Assembly (NCBI GenBank): GCA_024734495.1
Contig: JALMQS010000066.1
Location: 6,106,280 to 6,170,279, forward strand
Length of the DNA stretch: 64,000 nucleotides
Direction: 5' to 3'
Origin: Forficula auricularia
Lineage: Eukaryota > Arthropoda > Insecta > Dermaptera > Forficulidae
Part shown: piece by piece, positions 32,951-44,580 of the stretch
Position numbering within the stretch: the first letter of the stretch is position 1
Layout: each line of letters begins with the position of its first letter
Made by a program: the position numbers and the translations under genes
The notes under the pieces: generated by a model
What the model saw: only the letters and a program-made list of their open reading frames with translations
The model's database searches: none
What the model was told of the DNA's origin: nothing

Positions 32951-33734
32951 GAGAATTAAACAACCTTTATTATTCTATAATAATAACTGACTATGATGAT
33001 TGAAGATCTATCAACTAATATTGTATTCACTAAATACTAAGTTACTACGTTCAAAAAATAAATAAAATAATCATACTATTTAGAAAATTATTAGTTATCT
33101 TACCCGTTATCGAGCTGTTAATGTTGTTGAGGAACTCAGCTTCCCATAATTCCAGTGACTTCATATGCTCCAGTGAGATAAAAATAATAAATCGTCCAAA
33201 GTTTTTTGCTCCAACTTCCAATATTTTTGAAATTTTTTTAAAAACTTTTCAACCTTCAGTTTTCGCAACCTTAAACTCACGTAAGATTCTACGTCCAACA
33301 AAGAGCGATTTTTATTTCTTTTCTCCTCTAAATCTACGTACACATTAGGAGATTATCCGTCGATTCGAGCCGGCCACCGAATAAAAATAATACAACAAAA
33401 TGTACAAATCGACCAATAATGGTTCAAAGTGTACATAGGTTAACATTCACAAACAGATGGAAAATGAATATAAAATTAATATTAAAAAGCCGACTCGAAT
33501 GCTCAGGGTTATATCTTACAAAATATAATGATATCAAATTCGTGATTATTTTTTGTTGATAAAAAGAGAATGAACGAATTTGTGGAATTTGTTTTTATAC
33601 TTTTGAGTTAAGTCCTTTCTGAACGTCGACACATTCAAAAATCAACTTAAAAGTGACTAAATTTAAGGTTCTCTGTTATTTTAAAGATAATTAAATTTTT
33701 AAAATTTAATCTAATTCTACTTAAAAAATAAATT
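32951..33734. other. Unassigned stretch
   Basis: Short overlapping ORFs at 33121-33348 (both strands) have no recognisable features. Confidence 0.35.
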
Positions 33735-35395
33735 AACTGCAACGGATCGTTGCTAAACTTTATCCAAATTCATTTGAAATATTAATATGTTTGTTCCTTT
33801 ATTATTAATCAGATATCACTTGCAATTTGTAGTTCATATTGACATTAATTCAAAAATAATTCTCATTTAATAGTCGAGGAATAACCATTCTTCATTGGAT
33901 TTTTGACATTTCGGTTATTATTGTAACCATTGCTGAAGACATGGAGGAATCGACTTAAAATCAAAAATAGCCATCGATTCTCATCTAATACTTGAGGAAT
34001 AACAATTCTACATTAGGTTTTTGACGTTTCGATTATTATTGGTAACCATTGCTCAAGACATGGAGGAATCGACTTAAAATCAAAAATAACGATGGATTCT
34101 TATCTAATACTAGAGGAATAACCTTATTGCATTCCATTTTTGATGTTTTGACTATTAATGGCAACCTCTACTGAAAACGTGGAAGAATAGACTTAAAATC
34201 AAAAAGACTAAATTCTTTTATGGCAAACAACTCAAGCTTGAGTTGTTTACCAAAAAAGAATTTAGTCTTTTTGATTTTAAGTCGATTCCTCCATGTCTTC
34301 AGCAATGGTTACCAATAATAATCGAAACGTCAAAAAACTAATGTAGAATTGTTATTCCTCAAGTATTAGATGAGAATCAATCGATATTTTTGCTTTAAAG
34401 TCGATTCCTCTATGTCTTCAGCAATGGTTACCAATAAAACCGAAATGTCAAAAAACCAATATAGAATGGTTATTCCTCAAGTATTAGATGAGAATCAATC
34501 GCAATTTTTAGTTTAAAGTCGATTTCTCTATGTCTTCAGCAATGGTTAACAATAAAAACCGAAACGTCAAAAATCAAATATAGAATGGTTATTCCTCAAG
34601 TATTAGATGAGAATCAATCGCTATTTTTGGCTTAAAGTCGATTCCTCTATGTCTTCAGCAAAGGTAAGGGATAAGAAAACAACGCAGTTTCTATGGTTAC
34701 TTATAAAATTTCCACCCAAATTTTTAGCATTTCACAGAGAGAAGCCTATCCATTCTTATTTAAGCAAGGCTAAATGAGCTATATTAAAACGTTCAAATGA
34801 ATAAATTTTAAAGAATTTAAAAAATTAAAAAGTACTAACTTTCTTTCGAGTAAAGTACTTTAAAATATAATTTTACTAAAAACTTTATTTAACCTTTTTT
34901 GTGGTCCTCAAGGTACTTAATTAGGATATTAAATTTCATCAAAATTGGTTAAGTCATTTTCAAGATATTTAGAAAAAACTAAAAAAGTACTGAAATAAAG
35001 TACTAATGTTTGTGGGCCGATATGTACCAAAAACTAATCAGCGCTTCATTTTGTTAAAAGAATGCTAGGTTTTCAATTTCATTTCAATCGGTGTAACGGT
35101 GTGGAAAAAATCGTGGGCCAAAAAAACGATAACATATATACATACATACATACATACATCCATACATCCGCACGCACTAAATGAAAAAATCGCACTTTTT
35201 GGCCTCTCGACGAGACCCCTTGTAATTTTTGGCAAAACCGTCACGTGCTAAAATTCAACCTAATTGAATACTACAATTTGTGACTTTAATTGAATCCATG
35301 GGTTCCGTAGTCTTTACCTGAGGACCCTTTGAAGCCACGCTTGCCCCGAGAGCGATTACAATACTTTACCCATGCTTTGCATTGGATAAAGTAAA
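33735..35395 (+). repeat. Family B interspersed repeat, most complete copy
   Basis: The 5' part has subterminal ACTTTATCCAA. An inner region is built of ~118-bp units in two opposite orientations around the palindrome 'CTCAAGCTTGAG' (about 34232), with three and a half units on the right. A (CATA)n stretch lies at 35132-35150. The 3' end 'GCGATTACAATACTTTACCC' closes a terminal hairpin ACTTTACCCATGC...GCATTGGATAAAGT followed by AAAAA. No coding frame. Confidence 0.8.
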
Positions 35396-35586
35396 AAACT
35401 TCATTCCCCATGATAAAAAGTATTTTTTTATTTTCGACCCCACGAAAAATCAAAATATCATTCGATTAAAATTTAAATACAATTTTTGACTTCGCGTCAA
35501 ATGAATACATATAAATATAAATCAAATGAAAAAATGAATAAGGACAATTTAATCAAAGATCTTCGTAGATAATTATGTGTATATTA
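35396..35586. other. Unassigned stretch
   Basis: Short AT-rich spacer with nothing recognisable. Confidence 0.3.
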
Positions 35587-35660
35587 TATGTCAGAAGGTT
35601 TCGCCCCCTCAGGAGTCGAACCCGAGCCCCAACTTGCTATCCGAGTAGTTAGCTTAACAC
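35587..35660 (-). repeat. tRNA-like SINE relic
   Basis: The minus strand reads GGATAGCAAGTTGGGGCTCG then GGGTTCGACTCC, a good B box, then GGGGGCGAAACCTTCTGACA. No cloverleaf can be drawn for a functional tRNA. Related to 28936-29086 and 60570-60660. Confidence 0.5.
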
Positions 35661-35953
35661 TAGAGACGAATTTCCTTTGACATACATATATAAACAAAAC
35701 AACTTTCACTTCATTCATAGAAGAATTGATAAGTAAAATTCTGCTTTAACTGAAAAAAAGTTTTCAGTATAGGACCTTTTAATTAGATGTTCTTTTTGAA
35801 AAAAATTTCATCTATTTTCCAAAAATAAGACACTCAAATATTTGTATTAAATATAAATATAAATTTTAAATTTGTATCTTATATAGTTCATGAGCTATTA
35901 CAAAGCTTGGAAAGATAGTCCAGGCAAATTACGTGAAAAAATGGCATAAACAG

Positions 35954-36229
35954 GAAATAATTCCCCGTAGAGATTTTATTACTGGAATACCTTTATTGGT
36001 ACTGCAATATTACTACCCTAAATTTTCCTCCAAATCTGTGTTGTAGAAATTTTTCAACTCGCCTCAAAATGAGACAATTTCGGAGTTTTTTCAGTTTTTC
36101 TTGAATAACTCCTCATTTTGAGACGCGTAGAAAAATTTCCACAACACAAATTTGGGGAAAAACTTAGGGTAGTAATATTGGAGTACCAATAAAGGTATTC
36201 CAGCAATAAAATCTTTACCGGGAATTATT
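35954..36229. repeat. Fold-back element, ~115-bp arms
   Basis: 'ACTGGAATACCTTTATTGG' and 'AATATTACTACCCTAA' on the left are mirrored on the right. The apex is near 36090 ('GAGACAATTTCGGAG'). Confidence 0.7.
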
Positions 36230-36804
36230 AAACTAAAAGGGATAGACAGACAGTTATTGTATCGACATTAATACGGTCCCGTTTTATTTTGAGTGGAATT
36301 CTAAAAAAAAATCTCCCCAATGTTTCTACTCTATATAATCTACATATACCCTTGAGGGAGGTAAAAGTTACTTCAATTTATATACAATAGGTATTTCTGT
36401 CATTTTTACTTTATTTTAAATAAGGGTTATCCATAACAAAGATTGTAAAATCAAAATGGTCATCATATTTTATTGTACTTTCTTGCTGTCGATGTTGAAA
36501 TAACAAAACATGATGCATCATGAAGAAGAGTTTGGCAATGGTTTATTTTTAACTCCAGTTGCCTTTCCCTTGGTGCTGTCCTCTATTTCAGCTCATTTGT
36601 TTCTTCCTATTTCATTTCATCGAAACGTGAACAGAACTGTCTGTAAATAGCTTGAAATGGGGTGAAATCGAAATGATTTCTTGGGCAGGTTATGGTCCCT
36701 ATATTTTCTGATATTCAAAAATTTCTGCTTGTTTCTACTTTCTCCGCCTATATGGAAATTAGAATACTATTTAAATTTTACTTGTTAAAGACATTTATAA
36801 AAAT
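36230..36804. other. Unassigned stretch
   Basis: No recognised repeat or gene. Confidence 0.35.
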
Positions 36805-36991
36805 ATGTAACCACATCATGACTTTACCATACACCTCCGTTGTATATTTAAATTAAATAAATAATCAAATTTATTATCATTAATGACATTTTATTATTTA
36901 GAGGTAAGAATATATTTAATTTTTAACATTTAAAACATTAATAATACAAATTTAAATTCTGGTTGTTGGTAGATTGGAAAAATAACTTGGG

Positions 36992-37396
36992 ATTTTGGAT
37001 AACATATAGGGAAAGCGGTGTTGGTTTATAGTGAAACATATTAAACACAGCACTTTTTAACGCGTTATAGTGGTGTTTCACAAGTTAAAATAAAAATTAA
37101 AATATTATTTTAATTATATTTATGGAGTTTTATTTTAAATACTCTAAACATATTTCGGGTTTTTAGCCCATCATCAGGAGTTTGAGTTTACAAAAGTCTT
37201 TTGATAACTCAAACTCCTGATGATGGGCTAAAAACCCGAAATATGTATCGAGTATTTAAAATAAAAGTCAAATAATAATTAAAAGAATTTTTTAATTTTT
37301 ATTTTTACGTGTGAAACCCCACTATAACCCGTTAAAAACTCCTATGTTAGGATTTTGTTTTTTCTTTCCCTGCCTAACCCATTCCCATTTTGGATA
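36992..37396 (+). mobile_element. Family D-like palindromic hammerhead element
   Basis: The element 37002-37386 (385 bp) is flanked by ATTTTGGATA on each side. The palindrome here also covers the tail: the left end 'GGGAAAGCGGTGTTGG' is the inverse of a D-type tail. The centre is near 37192. Both arms carry a hammerhead core in opposite orientations (TCATCAG at 37171-37177, CTGATGA at 37217-37223). Confidence 0.75.
37211..37258 (+). ncRNA. Hammerhead ribozyme motif
   Basis: ACTC (37213-37216), CTGATGA, T, GGG/CCC stem II (37225-37227 with 37235-37237), GAAA (37238-37241), TATGTATC, GAGT (37250-37253). Stem III can form ATA/TAT or AT/AT, and the triplet is ATC. AAA/TTT extends stem I past a bulged A. 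Confidence 0.75.
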
Positions 37397-37778
37397 GTTG
37401 ATTTTTTAGCCTATTGTTTTTTTTTTCAAAATGTTCTGAAGTAATTGTTCAAAATTTAGGACAAGGGGATTTACATTTTTAACCTCCCCCCCCCCCCCCC
37501 CCACATACAGACCTAATAATTGGTTTTTGAGCAAGTGCACACACGAAATTTGGCAACACCCTCACTCGCTACTGACATTTTGAGAAAACAATTAATAGCT
37601 CATAAAATATAATTTTCGATGTTCACTATAGAAGATTTGATTGTAGACGAAAACGTCGTGAATTCGCTCTTTTTTTTATTAAAATAGTTTTTTAGATATT
37701 TCGAAAATTCGAAGCAAAAAAAAAACTGTTCAAGCACGATTATAATACTTCACCATACCCCTTATGGTAAAGTAAAAA

Positions 37779-39160
37779 ACAAAACAATACCATATAATTA
37801 AAAAGGTAAAATAAAATAATAAAAATATGTTAATTTAAGCATTACTTAAATTTAGTATAGTAAGATAATTTCAGAACTAGTAAAAAGATGTTTTGAATAC
37901 TTAACAAATAGATGACATAATGTTGTTAATTTATAAGATGTGTTGGACGTAACCCAAGAATAACAAATAGTAATTAACAGTCATTTTTCAGCCCATTGAG
38001 ACGAAATTACCATCATCAGGTGAGCAGGAGCATCATTTGTTCATCTATTCATGAAATGATTTAGCGATCCATCATTCTATTTGGTTCAGCCAAGTCAGCC
38101 CATTGTCCAGACATTGAATTCGACTTCAAACAAACTGGCATTAGAATCGTTGTTCAAAATAATAAATCTACACTTTCAGTATTTATTTAAATTTTATTTT
38201 TGAAAGTAATAAACTTAAACAAATCTTCATCACACATGCTCATTTTAAAATAAATAGAAATAAATATATAACTTAATTCTACTTAAGAGGATCGTTTCAG
38301 GGGGATACTACACACTCTGGGATAAAAAATATTTTTTTTTTTTACTTTTTATTTTTGACTCCACATAAAATGTTACCCTCCACAAAATAATCATTTAATT
38401 AATATTTTAATCCGATTTTAGGTTAGCCCGAAAATGAATAGGAATAATAACAATATAATAGATTGAAACTTGTAAATTTCAGTTTAAGTAAGGTAGTGAT
38501 TATGACAGATTGAAACACATTGCAGCGACACTAATCGGGCTCCATTATACTTTTGTAAAAGTACCCCTGAAAATGAGGATTTTTCTCTTAAAGAACATTT
38601 TGTTCATCGGTTAAACCTCAATTAGAGACTTTTTGAGTAGATAAAGATGTTATTTACATGGTTATATTATAACAACAAATCTAAACGTATTAAACCAGCA
38701 TGGAATATTCAGACTATATCGAAACGGATTGATCGATTTTGAATAAATAAACTTTATTAACAAATTTTAAGAAAGGAAAAAAAAGATCTAAGCTCATTTC
38801 AACTTTTAGAAAACTCAAATTGGTAGGGTTTTTACCAATTATTAACAGGTGGGTTTTAAGTAAATAAATCCGGTCGGTGATCATAACAAAACAGGTGTCT
38901 GTTATCAAAATATAAAGCTCATGCTTTTTGAATCAAAACAAACAGGTGATTGGTTATAAATAAACATTAATTAAAAATAGCATTGATAAAAAAACATTTT
39001 ACCTGTGTTTATAAATTTAAATGATTTCTTTTTGCAGCCAAGATTATGTAAAATTGAAATAAAAGTTAAACCTGGTAGGTATATTAATATTATTTTTAAT
39101 TTTAAATTCAGGAAAAAGGTCTATTCATCAGGATTAAATAAAATTGAAATAAAAATGAAT
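37779..39160. other. Unassigned stretch
   Basis: No recognised repeat family or gene. A lone CTGATGA on the minus strand near 38023 has no GAAA partner at a suitable distance. Confidence 0.35.
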
Positions 39161-39203
39161 TTATTCAAACTTTTCGATCCGCTCTGGCCATCATCAGCAT
39201 TGA
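39161..39203 (-). ncRNA. Decayed hammerhead motif
   Basis: Minus strand: CTGATGA (39197-39191), TGGCCAGAGCGGATC as a weakened stem II, GAAA, AGTTT, GAATAAATTC. Core strings are intact but stem I pairing is poor. Probably a dead relic. Confidence 0.45.
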
Positions 39204-39424
39204 TGCGCACCAAGAGAATACCAAAACGTTGGCAAAAATTCAATTTTTTTTTTTTTTATAAATTTTATTAAACCAATTATTTTATACGAATTTATGCATA
39301 CATTGTTTTTGAGCTTCGATGACAAATTCAATTAACTTCTATTTCGAATTTATTTAATTCTGGTTGCATTGACAATAAAACGAATTTATCTATATCCAAT
39401 CGGGTAATTGAACTCACGAGAAAT

Positions 39425-39706
39425 AATAAATAAAATAAGATTGGAGTAATTTTCGGAGACGGACTGATAAGTGAATTAAGTGGATATCGATGAGGCAGTC
39501 CAAAAAAAGAAAAAGATAATTTACACCTTCTTTTTATTCATAAAACCGATGTTTCGGAGGCTATTCCCTCCTTCACTGACTTTTCAAAACCCTGAAGAAG
39601 GAGGGAATAGCCTCCGAAACGTCGGTTTTATGAATAAAAAGAAAGTGTAAATTATCTTCTTCTTTTTTTGGACTGCCTCATCGATATCCACTTAATAAAT
39701 AAAATA
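39425..39706 (-). mobile_element. Palindromic hammerhead element with 13-bp TSD
   Basis: The element 39438-39693 (256 bp) lies between two copies of AATAAATAAAATA. The tail is on the left ('CGGAGACGGACTG', the inverse of the 25806 element's tail), so the element's sense strand is minus. Arms 39475-39575 and 39593-39695 are near-perfect inverses. Confidence 0.82.
39586..39629 (+). ncRNA. Hammerhead ribozyme motif
   Basis: AAAACC (39586-39591), CTGAAGA (39592-39598), A, stem II GGAGG/CCTCC (39600-39604 with 39611-39615), GAAA, CGTC, GGTTTT (39624-39629). Stem I is six perfect pairs and the core is canonical. It lies antisense to the element's tail. The opposite-strand copy has lost the start of the core. 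Confidence 0.8.
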
Positions 39707-39724
39707 TTTCTAATTCAATGACAG

Positions 39725-39900
39725 AAGATGGGGGTCGGGTTGGTCGAGCGGATAACAGAAATGCCTTCTAATCAAGCTGAGGTTCAGGCCCGAGTCACTG
39801 CAATTCGACTTAATCTGATCCCTACAGTAATCTACATACACTTCCTCACACACACGAAAACTCAATGGCCATAATTGACTATAGTTTCCGAAGGCCATTA
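39725..39900 (+). repeat. tRNA-like SINE relic
   Basis: 'GGGTTGGTCGAGCGGATAAC' resembles an A-box region and 'GAGGTTCAGGCCCGAG' a decayed B box. It continues to 'GAAGGCCATTAATTG'. No intact tRNA structure. Confidence 0.5.
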
Positions 39901-40060
39901 ATTGTTTTTTAATATTTTATACGAAAGGCGGAACGATATTCCAGTCGCTAAAGGGCGCCAGAACCCCCCCCCCCCCTAATGTGTCAAATTTAGTTAAGGC
40001 TCTTCATAAAATCTGCATTTTGTTTCTATAAAATTTGAATTTTTAGTGAAATCACACATA

Positions 40061-40190
40061 ATTAATTATATAATTATTTATTGAACGCGAACAAATAATA
40101 CAATAAAACTACGACGTTTCGGTCGGCCTATTTTGCGATCGTTCTCAAGTATGAGCACCCACTCCGATTTTAGGTTAACTAAGATTGTTT
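40061..40190 (-). repeat. Family F half copy
   Basis: The minus strand carries ACTTGAGAACGATCGC, GGCCGACC, GAAACGTCGTAG and the conserved 3' flank ending 'ATAATTAATTATGTGTGATT'. Same non-canonical core as the palindromic copy at 28505. Confidence 0.6.
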
Positions 40191-40869
40191 CTTACTCGTT
40201 GAACTCTAAAACTCAAATATTTTACGGTAGCGCCTAAATTTTACGCAACTTTGAAGAAAAGGTGACGTATTGATTGCCTATATTCAGGCGTATAGTACAA
40301 GGCTAGAATTTTTCTTTAGGAATAATCTAAATGTTTCCAAATATTATTTAGGAATAACCTATACAAATTTAAGTATAGGTATACTATATCTATACGTCTA
40401 TGTATTAATCGTTCAGAGGCCAATTCAATTAAGTCTATAAACCAAAAAATGTATATTTTTCAAATCCCAAATTCATTAGAAAACAATTTCAGAAGAAAAC
40501 CAGAGCCAGGAGTTTTGTACAAAAATAATAAACCTAATTTGTTGGTTAAGAATTTACGAAAATGTATAAATTTTCCAAAGTGGGCTTGGAATCTGAACTA
40601 TTCATATATATACAAATGTAAAATTAATGTCTGTGATTTCAAAATATACAAATATTAAAATTATTATTCTTTTTTAAAGCAACTAATTTTCTAGAGATGA
40701 AACAATTTTTCTCGAAACACTAGAGAGTAGGTTACAATATTTTTGACATCTTCAGTGGTCATTTACCCCTAAAATCGACTGGATTCGGCGAGTAAGAATT
40801 TCACTTTCGGGGTGAGTGCTGATCACACTATAGTATGGGATTTGTTATTTGCATTCTGAAATAATCGTC
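40191..40869. other. Unassigned, probably upstream intron of the host gene
   Basis: No recognised repeat. The 69-codon ORF at 40449 has no domain. Confidence 0.35.
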
Positions 40870-41070
40870 CAAAATGTTCACTACCTCTCAGACTATCACC
40901 TTCAAAACTATAATCGTTAGTAAATAAAGTATATATGTAGATATTTATATTCATTATGTATATTTAAATGTTTATTTGCATCATGCAGAGGAGAACCTCA
41001 TTGATTTCCCTTTATGAATCAACCACTTTGCTACTCTTGGAAAAACAAAATCTTTTCTACTGAATTTTAA
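40870..41070 (+). repeat. PLE terminal repeat copy near a host exon
   Basis: It carries 'CTTCAAAACTATAATCG', 'TTTATTTGCATCATGCAGAG' and 'CTTTGCTACTCTTGGAAAAA', in the same order as the PLE terminal repeat at 5690-5813. The 5' part of the hammerhead is lost. It ends about 130 bp before the inferred exon at 41203. Confidence 0.65.
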
Positions 41071-41202
41071 GACAAGTTTTTTAGCTAGCTTTTCAATTGT
41101 AAAAATTTAAGCTATGGTGTGTGGAAAGCACATGAACCTGTTTGATCTTGGAAATAAGTAAATTTTCATTTAATAGTTGTATTGTTTTGTTCTTTGTTTT
41201 AG

Positions 41203-41354
41203 GTGTTTATGTGAACTCGACCACTCGCAGTACCCGCCATGAGGGTTACTGCTCCATTTCCGGTCTGATGCAGTATCGTTACAGTGCAACCAGTCACACG
41301 CAAACTGAAGCCACTGCAGTGTCCACCACGGAGACTGTCGTGCATGAACATGGC
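41203..41354 (+). CDS. Host gene, internal exon 1 (unidentified protein)
   Basis: A pyrimidine-rich acceptor (TTGTTCTTTGTTTTAG) precedes 41203 and a good donor (GTAAGA) follows 41354. Base composition is clearly GC-richer than the surroundings. Only one frame is open: two bases complete a codon, then 50 codons including 'NSTTRSTRHEGYCSISGLMQ' and 'SHTQTEATAVSTTETVVHEH'. It is Ser/Thr-rich with no domain that I recognise. It ends in phase 0. The upstream exon must leave one base and was not found. Other reading frames contain stops. Confidence 0.7.
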
Positions 41355-43783
41355 GTAAGAAAATTTCTGATTTGTTTTTTCCCTCTTTTTCTCTTTAAAT
41401 CTCTCTACTTTACTTCATTTAGAAAGGAATTCTATTCCATTTTCCTCTAATTAAACACAAAATGAATTCCTTTGTAAATCATCACCCTACCACTTGCGAA
41501 TCCAACCTCTAAATTTAGCTCGGTAAAATTAAAAAAAAAATAACTAACTTAATTAAATAAATTTGTTTTTAGTTAAAATAAAAGACAATATTAGTATTAA
41601 TTAAAAAATTACGTGACAAGTAAAGGCTCAATATGAATTACAGACTTTGTCAATTTTCTACTGAAAACATTTTTGTATATTTAATTAGCTAAACATAAAT
41701 GTTTTCGAAAATTAAACCGAACATCCTGACAAAACCTTTTCCAATTAGCCAAGGCTGATTTGAAAATGAATTTATTAATTACACCATCACTCCATGGCTT
41801 TATTTACTCTGCTTTATTACTGAGATGCTGCGACAACAAATGAATATAATAGTCCTATTTTTATGTGAATGCAATGGAATTATCAGCCTTCTTTTGAATA
41901 TTTAGTCGGGTTATCAGGGATGAGAAAGGTTAGTAAAAAACACTCAAAACCCTTGTAAAGCTTTCGATTTTATTTTAATCATTCCTTAATAGGTAATGAG
42001 GGCGTATCCGGGTTGAGGCCAAATTAATCAAAACACTCAAACCCTTCTTATAGCTTTCGACCTATTTTAAGGCCTTTGTCAGCAAGATTAAAAAAGATTT
42101 AAACAAAAAAAAAAGGTAAAATAAATGAAATTAGAAATTATAATATAAAATTCAGGGGTGCCCACGGGGGTTGTGGGTTAAGATGAAATCCGCGTTTTGA
42201 AAATTTCTGGGTTCGGGGGGGGGGGGGGGGGTAGAACATTGTTGCATTTTAGAATTATATGCTAAAAATAAAAGCGGTCAAGTCTTATAACTTCATCAAA
42301 AGGTAATAAACACCTCTTCTATTTCTCTAGAACTGAATAAAATAGTGGGGGCCCTTGTCATAAAACTCGGAGGGTTATGAAGCTAGGGAGGTTGGCACCC
42401 CTGTAAAATTAAATTACATTATTTAAGAGGTAATAAATATCTGTTTAAAAGTTTATAATTTTGCCGGGGGACATCGTTAGTAAATGTAGTGATCCATTAA
42501 TGGGAGAACGATATGTTTGTAAGAATAAAAATGATTAATTCCTATGCGTTTCCAATGTAAGAAGAGAGGGCACCTTTGAATGGTCATACCGCTCGACTAG
42601 AGGGTCAAAATGAAAATTTTGGCGAAAGTGCGATATTCGAGAAACATTTGGTGGGGGTAAACCTACTGATTTCTGACTGACTATATTACATACACTTTTT
42701 TCGCACGATGTGTGTAAAGTTCCAGTTTTCTTAACAACCACTCTCTACTTTCCCGCATGTTTATTATTTATCTATACATTCATGGCCATATAGATTCTTT
42801 TAACTCTTTCAAATCGTTCTTTCTCAACTGGTATTACAAAAAATATAGTATATGGCAAGGACGCAAAGTGAGGAATATCGACAAGCAAGGTAACAGCATT
42901 CGCTTCGACTTATACTACATTCACTTGTGTACTCCATAAGTTCTCAGATCATGCAGCAACTCTCGCTTGCCGGAAATTCCTCACTTTACTCTCTTGTCAT
43001 ACACTATACTACTGATTGAATTAAATTAGTTAATCTAGCTGAGAGATAAAAAAAAACATTGAAAATAATAAAATAAAAATCATGATCCAATCAAATCAAA
43101 TTTACCGTTAAAATCCCATTAAAATGGTTAATAATTTTTATTTTAACGTCTCTGTCATGCTCTAATAAGTTGTGTGCGCCTCTAAAGTACCCTAAGTACG
43201 CGAATCAAACTCACTTAGTCTTTTTTTTCACGCGGATTCCAGAATAGATTTCTAAAATTTCACGAAATTCCCATAAAATGTTATTGAAATAGTTGATTAT
43301 TTTCTCAATAAAAATTATTATTACTTTATCGTTAGTTTTGATTTGTTCAACGCCCTCTTTTGATTGAGTATTAAAAATGTGTTATATTCCATTAACTCTT
43401 ATTGCCTTCCTTTGTGACAGAAGTCGATATTTCTCCGCCCTGAGGACATAACTGCTAATTTGTTTCTAGGAATAATATTCGATGATGAAAGGACAAAAAG
43501 GGTTGAGCCCGAATGATAAATAGCCACTGTGAATTTATTCCCTCATTTTGTTATTCTATTCTAATTCCTTATCCCCCCTTTTCCTCAAACCCCTATTGAA
43601 TTTAATCTTCTTGTAGGTACCTTAAAGGACATTGATTATATCACTTTTATATCTTTTTTGTTTCTTACAATTTTCTCTTTTTAAGGTTCCGTCCAAACTT
43701 CAAACGGGATTCAATTAATATCAATTAGATCATTGTATTATAGCTCGTAAATTAAATAAGATTCAAACTTCAAGCTATGTGTA
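41355..43783 (+). other. Inferred intron; contains hammerhead relic
   Basis: At 41937-42110 a block ('ACACTCAAAACCCTT...AGCTTTCGA') is repeated in tandem. The minus strand at 42042-42092 reads CTGACAA, GGCC/GGTC, GAAA, GCTATAAG, a decayed hammerhead. There is a run of G at 42218-42232. Nothing else is recognised. Confidence 0.45.
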
Positions 43784-44418
43784 TTAGGGTGCTCCTTATT
43801 TTGGATATTTTCGAATATTTACGCTGACAGGGGAATAAATAAAAAACAATATCCCCCAAGTTTCAAGTTTCTATCTCAATTTTCACCTAGTGCTACACAG
43901 CGATTGAGTTTCCCATCTAAATAACATGGGGTTTTTGGCATTGAACGATCAATTTTTAATTCCGGCCAAAGTGATGGTTCAAAAAATTCGAAACTCTGTA
44001 GACTTTATCCTTATAATAGTAGCTATCCCTCAGAATTTTTACAGATTTTTAGCTATTATAATTTTTGAGTCTATGGTATAACTTAATAATACTAAGATAT
44101 AGCAGTATTTTATCTAGATGTAACTCCAAAATTGTAATAGCTAAAAATCTGTAAAAATTCTGAGGGATAGCTACTATTAGAAGGATACAGTTTACAGAGT
44201 TTCAAATTTTTTTAACTATTACTTTGGCCAGAATGAAAAATTGATCGTTCAATGCCAAAAGCCCCATGTTATTTGGATGGGAAACTTAATCGCTGTGTAG
44301 CTGGATTAAAATTGAGTTAGAGACTTGAAACTTGGGGATCTTTTTTTATTACTTTCTAACCATATGAGCTCCTGTCAGCGTAAATTTTCGAAAATATCCG
44401 AAATAAGGAGAACCCTAA
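43784..44418. mobile_element. Long-TIR DNA element with 6-bp TSD
   Basis: Ends TTAGGGTG... and ...ACCCTAA, flanked by TGTGTA (43778-43783, 44419-44424). Arms of nearly 300 bp mirror each other ('GATCGTTCAATGCCAAAA', 'GGGATAGCTACTAT'). No transposase. The superfamily is not certain; an 8-bp TSD TGTGTATT with shorter ends is an alternative reading. Confidence 0.75.
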
Positions 44419-44465
44419 TGTGTATTAATTTCCCCGAAATCAATAGTCATATTAAACTCATACGA

Positions 44466-44580
44466 TCGCAAAATAAGTCGATCGAAACGTTGTATTTATA
44501 TTCTATTATTTCTTTCAATAAATAATTATAATTAAATTATGTGTGATTTAAATAAAAATTAAATTTTAGTCGTATTAAAA
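44466..44580 (+). repeat. Family F half copy
   Basis: 'CGATCGCAAAATAAGTCGATCGAAACGTTG' region followed by the family F 3' flank ending 'AATTATGTGTGATTTAAATA'. The upstream core is missing. Confidence 0.55.

Larger units (their letters stand above)
36805..37778 (+). repeat. Family A relative (copy 7) split by a palindromic hammerhead element
   Basis: Begins near 'CATGACTTTACCATACACC'. It ends 'AAGCACGATTATAATACTTC' plus a terminal hairpin ACCATACCCCTTATGGT and AAAGTAAAAA. It is diverged from copies 1-6. The hammerhead element at 37002-37386 lies inside it. Confidence 0.6.

Noticed and set aside
37990..38060. CTGATGA on the minus strand as another hammerhead
   Set aside because: No GAAA follows at a suitable distance and no stem II is formed.
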